A stretch of DNA of 64,000 nt from Porodaedalea pini (taxonomy: Eukaryota; Basidiomycota; Agaricomycetes; Hymenochaetales; Hymenochaetaceae): the NCBI GenBank assembly GCA_002794775.1, contig NBAY01000001.1, positions 2,356,001 to 2,420,000 of the forward strand, written 5' to 3'. The position numbers and the translations under genes are program-made. The notes under the pieces are model-generated. The model was not told the DNA's origin. It was given only the letters and a program-made list of their open reading frames with translations, and made no database searches. Shown here one piece after another: positions 33,860-44,880 of the stretch (the first letter of the stretch is position 1; every line of letters begins with the position of its first letter).

Positions 33860-36065
33860 TTCTGGAAATTGTCAACATTTGCGACGCAAATCCTCAAGCA
33901 ATATCAGTGGTTCCGTATGAATTTCTGAAGGCAGCAGCGAGCGAAATTATAGGTTAAACGGACGTTTCGCTTCAAGGCCGAGCTGCTTTGCTTTGCCCCT
34001 CTAACCCGATATGAACAGTACTCGCAAAGAAACGGATCCGTCAACCCTCTCCGTTCTCTTTTTGTAAGCAACATCACCGCGACGATATCGTGCCTACACT
34101 CCCTAACGAACTTCTCTCATCTATCTTTCTCGAATCTGTCTCTGCTAACTCGGGGATACTGTATTCTCAAGACCTTCGCGCACAACCGCTCCGCTCAACC
34201 TCTCCTGGGTCAATTCGCAATGGCGCGAGGTCGCCTTGTCTAGTCCACAGCTCTGGACGTCCATCGCGCTCCCGAACGAGCCAGTGCGAAGCACGAATCC
34301 AAATCCAAATCCGACACCCGGAGACGTTGAGCTGCTGGATCTATATATCTCTAGGAGTGGCGAGAAGCTCCCTCTTTCCTTTGCCCTTGACTATGGCGGG
34401 GTTCAGAGTGAGATACGACCGCTTGGTAGAGTTTGCGGGTCCCAGGAAATTGAGCTTGAAGCGCATGTGGATGCATGCACCGCTTGACACTGATCATGGA
34501 CGCGTTCGCCACAGATGGCGCGTCCTCATCGTGCGCTGCCGCACCCCAGAAGCCCTCAATATTCTCCTGTCATCTCTCATCATTGGCGCACCCTTGCTCG
34601 CGCACCTCCTCATCTCGTCAACAACTCACCTCACCACCGGCACCAGCCCGGAATCCGAGTCCGAGTCAGGCAGCTCACATGTGGAGCGCATGCTAGACCT
34701 CGCGCGATGCCCGCAGCTGAAGAGCATCGTGCTTCAATGTCCCCAGCTGCGGGTAAACCCGTTCCTCCCGGACGACGCCCCGTTAATGCACCTCATTTCC
34801 CTCGCCATCAATGCCACCCCCTCGCAACCCGATGCCTTCACCTGGCTTCAGTCCAGTCCGAACCTCGAGACTCTCTCCACCCAGTTCATCGATGCCCCGC
34901 CCTTCGCGCTGCCTCATGCACGTTTGCTCACGTTAGAGCGCCTCAAGAAGTTCTCACTGGCCTGTCTCTCTCGCCCTGATCAGGAGGCGTCTGACCCCAG
35001 TTCCTTTCTGTACTCCCTCCGCCTCCCGGCGCTGCGCACCTTCGAGCTTTTCATGGATGACTCGCTTGGGGCAGATCAGGGCTGGCCACACGTCGCCGAG
35101 CTCCTTCGCAGATCTGGTCCGAGACCCAGGCTTGGTCCCCCTCTAGATGAACTCGAGCTACTAGGAACACGAATGACTGATTCTGAGCTTCTCTATATGC
35201 TGGATTTGGTGCCTGGTTTGAAAAGACTCGCTGTAGACGATGCACTGACTTCAGATGAAGTGCTCCGTCGGCTAAGCGGACCCGCTTCTGCAGATATAGA
35301 GTCTGAGTCGGTAAATATGGACCATGACGGAGTGCCCCGTTTGCCTCTTTGCTCCGAACTAGAAACACTAGCTCTCCGCGCATGCTCGGCTTCGCTCCAG
35401 GTGCTTGCAAGGTTGGTTTCTTCTCGCTGCTGTCGTACTCTTCAACCCCAGGATCAGGATCACTGTGACGAGTCTAATGAAGACTTACTCTCTAACCAGA
35501 TTCGGACTTCTCAGTTTGACAATCAGCAGAGATACCGAACACTGAGCGCACTCGAGCTGGTACACAGCTACCGCTCTATTCCCCCAGTCTCCGAGAATCC
35601 TATGTTCTTGAGGTACCAAGAAGATGGTCTGAAGATCGTGCAGCGCCCACGTGCCACATCTCGAGCGTCGCGATATCGCATAGATTAATATACACGATCA
35701 GATTCCTGGAGATAAACCATGCACTAGCATTGCAGTATGCGGGATTTCTCGAGCCCATGTTGGCTGTAGCACGTGTTCGATGCTGAAAGTCAGTTGGTCG
35801 GTACTACATTGTGCGGAGGGAAAATATAGTTTTGTGCGTAAGAGCAGACTGAGCAGATAAGTCGGACTAAGCTCCGAATCTTCTTCTGTACACTAGCGCT
35901 ACAGAGCTCATTGTACTACGCAGAAGGATTATGTCGAGTATTCAGGAACAGAGAGATAAAGCTGCTCGAGCCTGGATGGCAATAAGTAGTTAAGAATTAG
36001 TCTTAGAGCCGGGGTGTATTGAATTATGTAAGCAGCGCGCATATACGAGCAAAACACCTCTCTCT
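33860..36065 (+). repeat. Right copy of the ~2.2-kb inverted duplication
   Basis: Counterpart of 6835-9040 in opposite orientation, about 25 kb away. Homology starts near GTCAACATTTGCGACGCAAA and ends near CAGCGCGCATATACGAGCAAA. Flanks have clearly more differences and small indels than the coding part. Confidence 0.85.
34090..35688 (+). CDS. F-box/LRR-like protein, right copy, internally reframed
   Basis: One open frame of 532 aa starts MPTLPNELLSSIFLESVS, an F-box-like opening. Compared with the left copy it lacks one base near 34158 (CTCGGGGATAC against CTCGGTGGATGC), one near 34470 and one near 34500. The three losses add up to a codon, so residues about 24-137 are read in a shifted frame. 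From VRHRWRVLIV onward the protein again matches the left copy, with LRR-like segments to the end. The shifted part replaces the WRQVAVSTPQLWTS region normal for the family, so F-box function is doubtful. An internal frame (34236-34487) still holds the ancestral reading. It may be a pseudogene with a coincidentally restored frame. Confidence 0.6.
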   Translation: MPTLPNELLSSIFLESVSANSGILYSQDLRAQPLRSTSPGSIRNGARSPCLVHSSGRPSRSRTSQCEARIQIQIRHPETLSCWIYISLGVARSSLFPLPLTMAGFRVRYDRLVEFAGPRKLSLKRMWMHAPLDTDHGRVRHRWRVLIVRCRTPEALNILLSSLIIGAPLLAHLLISSTTHLTTGTSPESESESGSSHVERMLDLARCPQLKSIVLQCPQLRVNPFLPDDAPLMHLISLAINATPSQPDAFTWLQSSPNLETLSTQFIDAPPFALPHARLLTLERLKKFSLACLSRPDQEASDPSSFLYSLRLPALRTFELFMDDSLGADQGWPHVAELLRRSGPRPRLGPPLDELELLGTRMTDSELLYMLDLVPGLKRLAVDDALTSDEVLRRLSGPASADIESESVNMDHDGVPRLPLCSELETLALRACSASLQVLARLVSSRCCRTLQPQDQDHCDESNEDLLSNQIRTSQFDNQQRYRTLSALELVHSYRSIPPVSENPMFLRYQEDGLKIVQRPRATSRASRYRID

Positions 36066-36499
36066 ATTGCGACAACAGGTGATTGAGCTACCAGACGCTT
36101 TTGCTGTGTGATTGATTTGACTTCGGCTCTCTCAACTCTGCGCCACTTTACCTTAGTAATCGTGCTTGACGCTCAAATCAAGTAACGATGGGATAGACCG
36201 TGCATATTACCTCTGTGGAAAGGCGTCTACACATGCTGGACACAAAGGCATTCGACAGATATGTAATGGAAAATCGAGCATCAGACTCTCAGACGGCTCA
36301 TAACCCATTTCACATCGTGGAATTGGAAAATCTCAGATACTAATACCGACGGCCCGGCCTACATGTAAATATCTGTCGTCACGCTGATCGATCAACCATA
36401 ATACCGCAAGGATGCCTTGCACGCTCGAAGAGCAGTGCTACGGTAAACACAAGCTGCATATTTCAGAGACATTCGTGTATCGTATCGGTACGTTGGCTA
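36066..36499. other. Intergenic, nothing recognised
   Basis: A short stretch between the duplicated unit and the 3' end of the minus-strand F-box gene. Confidence 0.4.
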
Positions 36500-38149
36500 C
36501 TAATCAAAGTAGAGGACCTTCACCGACCCCGGCATCCGAACTGCGATCGCGCCGCTCCATGGCTCGACAGCAGAAATAGTGGGTTCAATATCTTCAGTAT
36601 AATGAGCTATATCAAGATTCAGTTCTGCTTCGTCCATTGGCTGTTCAGCCTCAGAAAAGAGAGAAAAGCACTGAAGTTGTTGCCGCAAGGAGAACATTAG
36701 TCCAGCATTCGAAATAGTGCGCGGATTCCGGGGAAGTCGACTCATCGCACAGCTCGACTTAACGAGTGAGAGCAAATGCATGTCTTCATCAGGTGACAAT
36801 CCGTTGGAATGAGTAAGCTGAAGACGGAAGGAGACTAGTCGCATTGGTGTCTGTCCCCCAGGGTTGCACATGTAAGCAGCAATGAAGATTTCCGTCGGAG
36901 CATTCTGCCGCCATGTTGGCCTGAAGACGTGGTGTGATAGTATCCAGGGTCCAAAGCGTGCGTTCCCGTTCTCTGCATTCTCCTGTTCACTGAGGTAAGG
37001 GAGGGGAAGCACCGAGTAACCTCGTTCCGAGGGACGGAATGGGATGTGCCTCCAAGCGTTATAATCCGTTTCATCAGACCAAAAGTCATTGAGTGAGGAG
37101 AGCCGGAGCTTCACAGCACAGAAGCCTGTCTCTGCGCTCTGTACGAACGCTACCAGGTTGCTATCGGCGAGGATCTTAGCGCGCGCATCGATTCGAACAC
37201 CCTGGCATCACAAAAGTAAATGCTCACATTTCAACATGGTAAATAGCATTGATGAGAAACCAACTTACCGTCGGATCGACGAAGTCGAGTATCAGTGCTT
37301 CGCCTGTCCTCCAGTTGACGACTACAGTTTGGAAGTTACGAGGGATGCAAGAAATAAAGAAGTCTCCCTGAAGCATTATGCGGAGGGTGACACGAGCGGC
37401 ATCCTGCGTTCAAAAACGAGCCCACAGGTATTATGTGTGAAATTATGAGAGTATAGACGAAGCAGGCTCCTGTTATATATCGAAGAGACAATGACCGTTA
37501 GACAAGAAAGTCCTAGAGAGAAAAAAATGGCCGCTTACGTGGAAGACACTCCAAAATCTTCACAGACAATTGCGATGATGAGGATTTTGCCACCATGCAC
37601 GAGCTCGAAATCAAATCCAACGTCATTGGTATTGTCCACACGAGCTGGGATGATCCAGAGGCACTGCTGGGACTCGATCGACCAGAGTTCGACGTTCCCG
37701 CAGTTCACCAAAAGTATCTCCTTTCCGCCTGGTAAAAGGCGTAATTTAACAATTCTATTTTCCGGAAGATGGGGAAGAGGTAGTTCGAGGGCTCGCAAAT
37801 CAGGAATTTCTCCAGGGTCCCGCCACTTTCGGTACCTACGAACAGCGCTTGTGACCTTCCTTCTCAGATGCAAGCTGGGGATAGACTCGAGTGTCTGGAA
37901 GGGATGGAAATTTGGTGCCTGCTCTATATCAAGTCTCTGCATAAGAGCCTGCCAGACTGGACGAGCTTGGCATAGTTGATACAGGCCCTTGCAAGTCTAC
38001 TAAACAGTCAGAACATGCAGTTACAAGGTCAAGATTAAACGTACGCATTCAAGATTGAGGATGCTTTCGATAGGACAGTAAGCCAGAATTTCGATGATTA
38101 TTTCATTTGGTAGTGCTAAGAGAAAGCATTTGGAAACAGAAAGAAGCAT
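36500..38149 (-). CDS. F-box protein with propeller-like C-terminal part
   Basis: Exon 1 is 38149-38045, exon 2 begins at 37996 and runs to about 37550, exon 3 is 37403-37269, exon 4 is 37201-36500. Exon 1 plus 2 reads LALPNEIIIEILAYCPIESI followed by a split and TCKGLYQLCQARPVWQALMQ, a clear F-box at residues about 13-60. The rest contains WD-like strands (GNVELWSIESQQCLWIIPA; FQTVVVNWRTGEALILDF), as in the large agaricomycete F-box families with degenerate propellers. The exon 2/3 splice is unresolved: a donor at GGA-GTGTCT keeps phase 0, while a stronger GTAAGC site does not. The likely role is an SCF substrate adaptor with an unknown target. It is not closely related to the duplicated F-box pair. 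Confidence 0.7.
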
Positions 38150-38830
38150 AAAAGAGCGTGGGTTCGTAAAGGAGTGTCAAGTCAAAAGGAAGGGATTTAG
38201 TTGGTGTATGCCTTCAGTCAAACTGCATGCACAGTGTGATAAGAGCGAGACTGGGTGGGAGAGAGCAGGCGTTTGATAGGTTTGCTTCAAACGACGCATA
38301 GAGCAAAGCAGAGGAGCAAAGCGGCAGCAACGATCAATTTTTTCTACCTCTTATCTTATTGCATGGATGGTTACTGAGAGGAACATTTATAGCTGGTAGA
38401 TTCGACGGCTTTCGCAGACGAAAGGGATATCAATCTGAGTGTGCCTTCTTAGCTTGTCTCTGAGCTGCCAGTGAGATGATATTCGTGATCTACATTGAGT
38501 CATAGAGCTACATGCTCTGGCTTCTGTATAGTCCAGCGTCACATAATGGAAAGTAATCCCTGTAGTCAGCTACCTTTTCACTTTGAGAATTTACCGTTCA
38601 TAATTTACCCTATAGCAGTTAGAGCGAGAAATTAAAGTCCGGTCTTTCACTGTTTCAGAATGAAGCTCATCACATGACTAAAACATATACGTCATGTACT
38701 TGATTACAAATTATATCACGCGATAGAAATGAACCCCTTTCTGGTCTAGAAGTGAACGTCGCTCAACGCGTCTTCTCTCCCGCACTCGCGAACGCAGCAG
38801 CTTTTCTTTGTACACTTGACTAGTAAAACA
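38150..38830. promoter_or_regulatory. Divergent intergenic region between F-box and LIM genes
   Basis: About 680 bp between divergent genes. No specific element was identified; the AT-rich stretch near 38620-38720 is unremarkable. Confidence 0.4.
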
Positions 38831-40293
38831 ATGCATCCATACGGAGGAGTACCATTCTGTCCAAGATGCGAGAAAGCCGTCTATGCTGCAGAGCAGGTTT
38901 GATAGGTTTTGCTTGTCTGTGAATGCTGAGCTCATATTCGACGTTGACTAGATTATGGGTCCTGGAAGAATGGTATGCCTATCTAATTACCCATACGCAT
39001 TGTATAATGCTCACTGTTTCTGGAATGCTTAAGCTCTATCACAAGGTACGATCGTTAAGTGTATGCGACCGGACTCTACTGACTATGATATGAACAGCCC
39101 TGTCTTGCTTGTACGACCTGCAGCAAACGATTGGACTCGCTTTCCCTGATGGAACACGACCAAGAGCCCTATTGGTGCGTCTGCTGTTTCGTTTTACCTA
39201 GCTGTTTTTATAATCTTACTATTGTACATACATCTAGTAAACAATGCTATAACAGGAGCTTCGGACCCCGAGATCTCCGACAGGCAAACCTCCCGCATCG
39301 CGACGACATACCCTTGCCGTCGTCTTCGTCTCCAGTGCGACCCACTTTTACCGGATCACCAGCGAGGTCGTATAGAAGTACGTCGCCAACTCAGGAGGAG
39401 ATTGACATGGAGGCCAGGTTTGAGCGGGCGAAAAGGGGCCCACCGGACCGTGTCGGGTCGCCTTCAAATAAAATTCATTACAAACAAGAGTGCGTAATCG
39501 TGAATTTGAAGGGCTGACATGTCATAACGTTTATCATCTTACAGGCCTTGGCAAAACGGATGGAGAGTCTCGTCGTCAGTGAAGCAGCTGAGAAAGCCTT
39601 CAATGCGTCAGCCAACGGCGACGTTAGCGAGGGCGAAGGCGAAAATAAGGATGGCGAAGAGTTTGACAGCAAAGAGGAAATTGAGGAACATAAGCCAGAA
39701 CGTAGCACGCCCGCAATCCCGCGGACAATTCCCCTTACTCCATCGCACCTGGCGCGTAACCATAGTGCTGCCGCTGCTGTTCCAAGCTCGCAAGCACACT
39801 CTCGCTACACAGGCTCCCCAGTCGTAGCGTCGCGCCCCAAGACTCCATCGTCACCAAGCTCAGCCGCTACCGCGCTTCCGGTTTCACCCTCGCCGTTGCG
39901 GCAAACGATGACAGGCACGCGTTACGGGGCTGCGCTTACGGGCAGTCCACGCGGCGGGAGCCCCTGGGCGAACCGCGCAATGCCAGGTACGGGCACGCCG
40001 ATGTGCGCACGCTGCACGAAACCCGTATTCTTCGCAGAGCAAGTCAAGGCGAATGGAAGGGTGTTCCACAAGCCGTGCCTGCGCTGCATCGATTGCAACA
40101 CCGCTCTAGACTCGGGGCGGCTTGCGGAGAAGGGCGAGAAGGTCGTATGTCGGAGCTGCTATAGCAAGGTATGTAACTTGTACTCCTAATGCAGCCAGTA
40201 TGAAATTGAAAGATGATGCTGATTGTTTTCCCTTCTCAGCTTTATGGGCCTCAGGGGAGTGGATATGCTCTCCTTGGTAAGGCAGGCGCTTGA
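38831..40293 (+). CDS. Two-LIM-domain protein
   Basis: Exons 38831-38896, 38952-38972, 39034-39045, 39098-39174, 39238-39493, 39545-40168 and 40240-40293 (1110 nt, 369 aa). The N-terminal LIM domain (about 9-65) has CPRC, then H-x2-C (YHKPCLAC), TTCSKRL, and CKQC at its end. A serine/proline-rich linker follows. The second LIM domain (about 285-345) has CARC, FHKPCLRC, DCNTAL and CRSC. LIM zinc fingers mediate protein contacts at the actin cytoskeleton and in the nucleus. The spacing of two LIMs around a long linker resembles CRP-like fungal proteins. Exons 2 and 3 are only 21 and 12 nt, yet both fit phase 0 and restore the first LIM. The C-terminus GSGYALLGKAGA is short and glycine-rich. Confidence 0.87.
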
Positions 40294-40611
40294 GCAACGC
40301 CTACGATCTGAAGCATGGACTGAAGAAAAAACATACCATGTAACCTTTTAAAGATATGTCCTTTATTTTCTAACTTAACTACCTTGTATGTGCACCTATT
40401 GTATACTCCGTTTCGATCAAATGCCTTCGCAGACATGTACTCTTTCTTCCATTGATTCCCATTATTCCTGGAACATCGAGTAGGAAGATGCTTAGAGTCA
40501 CTCAACATACTTCGCCTGCGGCTTATACACCACTGCATATTTTCTCCTCTGAACTATAACTGGCATACATATAGATCTATTCTAAGCTGTCTGACGTCTG
40601 TGGCGTAAAGT
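40294..40611. other. Intergenic between LIM gene and tRNA
   Basis: Nothing recognised. Confidence 0.4.
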
Positions 40612-40695
40612 GCCGGAGTAGCGCAATGGCAGCGCGTAGCTTTCCTACTTCTTGAGTGAGAGGCTAAGGCTGTGGGTTCGAGTCCCACCTTCGGT
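40612..40695 (+). tRNA. tRNA-Arg(CCU) with 13-nt intron
   Basis: The acceptor stem GCCGGAG pairs with CTTCGGT (two G-U pairs). The D stem is GCGC/GCGC around AATGGCA. The anticodon stem TAGCT/GGCTA holds the loop TT-CCT-A...A with anticodon at 40644-40646. An intron at 40648-40660 lies one base after the anticodon, the standard position. The variable loop is AGGCT. The T arm is GTGGG-TTCGAGT-CCCAC. The B box GGTTCGAGTCC and a short downstream T-run at 40695-40698 fit Pol III transcription. CCU reads AGG (arginine). Confidence 0.9.
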
Positions 40696-41439
40696 TTTAT
40701 TAAGTGTGTTATTACATTTTGCTATTGCACTTTCTGATATTTCATGTCATTTGGCCGTCTTTTTTTTGTCTCTTCAACTAGCACATGTTTCAGTTTGTAT
40801 TGGAATTTCATCTTTATGCTTAGTCTCATTTCAACCGCCTACTTTCGTAACTTACGTGACATACCGCGTACTAGCTCGTCTTTATTTCGTTCAGTACTAG
40901 TCGCACGCGGTCCTCAGACTCTTCGAGGTCCCAACATTAGAGAATATTGCCAGAATACTCAGTACATTAATATTGGCAATATTGTGGACTGAAAACGTAT
41001 GAATGCTGAATTTGCAGTTGCAAATAAAGGTGTTTTCGCCTTGTGTTAAGACTGTTTACCGACCGCGGAAGTGACCAGTATACTTCCAACCATACTGCTT
41101 CTGAGATGTACTCATGCACGACTTCTAGATACATTGGGCCGATCATGACTGTGGAAACTGCGCGGAAGATGTTTGGTCGTCTTTGGCTATAACCTCTAGA
41201 TTAAACAAACACTAGTACTAGTACTGCGAAATGTGAAGTTCCCACGAAAGGCTTCTTCCTGCCATGGCCGTCCATCGCGTAATAATCGGAAAGCTCAGAA
41301 AACTCGGGAACTAAATGCCTCACTCTCCAATCTCAGTGCCAATGAAAAACAATACTCTACTTTGCTCTACGGGTATGGAGCAAAGTATGTTAAGGATTAT
41401 GGTAAGTCAGTTAGCACATCTCCTCACTTTATCACCATA
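40696..41439. other. Intergenic, no gene recognised
   Basis: Short motif-less frames. An ATTAATATTGGCAATATT motif lies near 40966, and ACTAGTACTAGTACT occurs near 41212. Confidence 0.4.
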
Positions 41440-42860
41440 ATGGCACACTCATGTGCGTCCAGAAGGGATGCGGACGAAGATAGTTGCAAGTCAGCCAGTT
41501 GCCCCCATCGTCTTCCGCCAGAACTCTTGTCGCGGATCTTTGAATTTTCCGTTGAGAATGATCTCAATCCCTATGGATTTCCCGTTCCTGCTCGATCGAC
41601 TGCTCCTCTCATCCTTACTTGGATTTGCTCTTCTTGGCGCCGACTTGCCATCTCATTTTCAAGCCTCTGGACCTCCGTCTCTCTCGGATCACAAGGTTCG
41701 ACCCCCTCCTCGGACGACCACATACTGGATGTCTTCATCTCCAGATCTGGCGATACACTACCGCTTTCTTTTGCTCTGAATTATGACCAGCCTAGTTCAT
41801 CCTACCCTCGCAAGCTCTCACTTGACAAAATTCAGAGCCAGTCGTATCTCTCCAGCATACGTATCATTGCAAGGAGGCTCGTTACAGTGCGCCACAGGTG
41901 GCGACACTTGACTGTAAACGCACTCATTTTGGTCGCTCTAGAACCCTTCTTACGACAGCTGTCGCTTGGAACTCCGATGCTCGAGTACTTGAGCGTGTCT
42001 ACAAAGTATACCGGATTTCACGGCGCTGAGCACAGACTTGATCTCACGTCATGCCCTCAGCTACGAACTGCGCGCATTTTATCTCCTTTGGTGTTCTTTG
42101 ACCCTTCCTTGCCGCGCTTGGAACAGCTCACTACTCTTGAACTCCACTTTTGTCATTCGCAGCTAGACACCCTCGCCTGGCTTTCATCCTGCCCAAATCT
42201 CGAGAAACTATCCATAGAGCTATATGCTTCAAACCAAGCTGAACCTTCCAGTGCTCAACAGATAATATTGTCGCAGTTGTCGCATTTCTCGCTTGCGTGC
42301 TTCTACGATGAATCGGATCCTGGGCCCCTTCTCAGCGCCCTTACTGTTCCGTCCCTATACTAGTTGGGCTTAAGTAGATGCGGATTATCACTGTTAGGAC
42401 CAGATCACTCGTGGCAGAATGTCATAAACCTTCTCAGAAGATCTCAAGACCCACCGCTTCATGAGTTACGCTTAGTGGACACGCCTGCGAATTCTGATGA
42501 GCTTTCGCAAGTGCTACAGCGGGCAAGTGGCGTGAAACGACTTGTTCTGGGAGGAGCCGCTGTTACAGATGATTTGTTGCGGCAAATGCATGAGAGATCT
42601 ACCTTTGAATGGAGAGGGAATGCCCCCTTCTTAGTCCGAGGCTTGAATCTCTTGAGCTTCTTGACGTAGCTGCTTCCTTTCCAAGTATTGCTGCCTTGGC
42701 ATCATCACGAGCTCGGACTCCTGAATGTCAGACTGTGGATTATGACACTTTCAAGACATTAAAAAGACTCGCTCTTTCGAACGAAAAATTCTCTCAACAC
42801 TTCCAACACCTGAGCATTTGCTCGCCCTTCCCGCCTGGGCTGAATGTGGTCCTTAAATAA
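41440..42860 (+). pseudogene. Third F-box/LRR-like paralogue, degenerate
   Basis: From MAHSCASRRDADEDSCK the frame reads HRLPPELLSRIFEFSVEND, a WRRLAISFSSLWTSVSL segment and FISRSGDTLPLSFALNYD. These are the same landmarks as the inverted F-box pair, but strongly diverged. The frame stops at TAG (42361-42363), continues in the same frame (LGPDHSWQNVINLLRRS, GVKRLVLGGAAVTDD), then needs a frame change near 42620 to reach PLLSPRLESLELLD and the end at 42860. One stop plus one frameshift argue for a pseudogene. Introns at those points are possible, but I saw no convincing splice pair. Confidence 0.65.
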
Positions 42861-43196
42861 ACAATAGGGGAGCCACAGGTCCTCAATGGGCAAGACTATC
42901 TGTGTGAATTCTTGTGAGAATGAACGTTACTTACTCAAATTCAAAACGACAGGCAAGTATTAGAAACGAATCACGGAGAAGCTTGAAGTCTGCGGCAAAT
43001 GAATTTCCTCAAGTTGATGGCATTTAGTTCAATGTGTTCGATAACACGACCTCGGTTGTTTCGGGATCAGTGTACGATACATGCAGTAACCACATTTATG
43101 GGCGGTTCTACGTATAGGGTCATCATGAATGACATTTCGGGTACAAAAGGAGAGAAATTACACGTTAGAGGTCGTTATCGAACCAGCGATATTCTG
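42861..43196. other. Intergenic between two tail-to-tail genes
   Basis: Nothing recognised. Confidence 0.4.
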
Positions 43197-44880
43197 TCAA
43201 ACTTCTTCACAAGGCCTTGCCCTTCCATAGATCTCATCGGTGAATCTCATAGCCTCTCTGAGATTCAGGGATATCCTGCTGCCTACAATGCAGAAGCTTG
43301 CCTTTATAATAGGTGAGAATATGGCGATGAGGGAGCTTCGCTCGAACGGCAGTATTGAGCTAACGGTAACTGCGGAGACCGCGATCCCTTTAACGCACCA
43401 AGATCAGTACGAGGGTGGAGTCCTGGGACAATGAAGGAAACCACGTCAGGCTCTCACCAAGCATGACGCTATAATAGATAAAACCATCTCGGATGAGGAC
43501 GGTCAGGAGATGTGTTCGTCGAACTAGTGGAGTACGAACGTCAGCTCTTGCTGCTCTGAAAGTTCACGTAAGGGAACGTAGACTAACTGGTTCGTAGCGC
43601 TCTGAAAAGCGTCAAACTGAAAATGATAGTGTCGAATGCGATAATCGCAATATAAGAAGGTATCGTGGCTTTAGGATTAAAGCTGATGAGCCCACTCTCG
43701 CACCCAAGGAATGGAGCGAATAACGGGTCGGCCGTGTCTGAAAATACACATTCGACACTAGTCTACCACAAGGGAACAGTTGGGAACGTACAATCCAGGG
43801 CGATACTGATGTGAATCAACAAGACGAGGAGACCTACGTCTGTAGCCTGAAGAATAAAACATTACAAAGAACGAGAGCAAGACAATAGATAGGATAGTAT
43901 TCACTCACCAATACAGTCGTAAAAAGCAGAACAATGATAGTCCGACTCCTCTCCCATAACGCGATTGTTCGGAGTATGACGACGACTTCAGAGGAGGGAT
44001 CAGTGCGAGAATCACGAACTAGTTCGAGGAAATGAGCTACTTTGTAAAGGAATCACAAACACCAAAGCCCCCCTGGTACACAGTGTAATTAGGAGCATAG
44101 GTAAATATTTACTGCAGAAGATATTGCGGACGCTACTCACCACGCAGTAAGATAGGCTTCCATTTTACAGCTGAGAGAATGCGCATAAGTAAGATTGGCT
44201 GACCATTTCTTTCGAGGGAGATAAAGAGACATACAACTGTTATGGAGTCTCAGCGAACCGGTCGTCGTATGTTATTATGTTTTAATCGGACTTACGGGTT
44301 CAGAGCTTTTGAAATCCAACGTATCTATGGGATCCGTTCACACATTATGTTCGAAATGTGAAGCAAGATAGGATTCAGCCTACAGATTAAATAAAGCAGG
44401 CTCTCTAGCAGCACAGGCCACCTGGTGATAAAGAAAAGGACAGAGCCTCTTGACCGTTTCGGTCCCCAGAACAACGAAAGCTAAGAAGCTCGTTAATGCC
44501 TCGCACTCGTTAGCCGAATATCGTTTTATCGCTTGCCTCCCTGCCAAGCATTTGTTTGTTTCAGAAATCACAGTCAAAGTAGGTCAAGAGAAGGACGTAC
44601 TCTGAAAGCGTAAGAAGGTTATCATAAAGCATGACGACAAAGGCCGCAACTGGGCGTCCCTTGTTAGTCACACGAACTGAGCCGACTAAAAAAACTACAT
44701 ACCAACAACATACTACATTATTGATGAGACTGTGATGAGACTGTGCACAACAAGTATGGGAATTCAGACAAACGTAAGACGTACTTTGGTAGACTGCTGG
44801 TCTTGTGCCACCTGTTGAAATAGGGATAACGCATCAGGCAGAGATAGCCCGTCGGGCAGGCTAGTCGTCGTTTCGTTCAT
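43197..44880 (-). CDS. DUF6533-type seven-pass membrane protein, multi-exon
   Basis: No long open frame marks this gene; it appears only after joining small exons. The resolved C-terminal exons are, in order, ending at 43909 (phase 0), 43846-43792, 43737-43588, 43550-43458 and 43387-43197. They read VVVILRTIALWERSRTIIVL, ATDVGLLVLLIHISIALD, FDTIIFSLTLFRALRT, HLLTVLIRDGFIYYSVML and, at the end, IVGSRISLNLREA. These are hallmark motifs of the agaricomycete DUF6533 family (LRTxALW..SR, LTxLxRDG, SRxxLNLR). The N-terminus starts MNETTTSLPDGLSLPDA at 44880, and an exon at about 44649-44601 codes VAAFVVMLYDNLLTLSE (first membrane helix). Splice sites between 44600 and 43910 are not settled. The family's function is unknown. 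Confidence 0.75.

Noticed and set aside
43197..44880. STE3-type pheromone receptor linked to the pheromone-like gene
   Set aside because: The membrane motifs (LRTxALW, SRxSLNLRE) fit DUF6533, not STE3; STE3 landmarks are absent.
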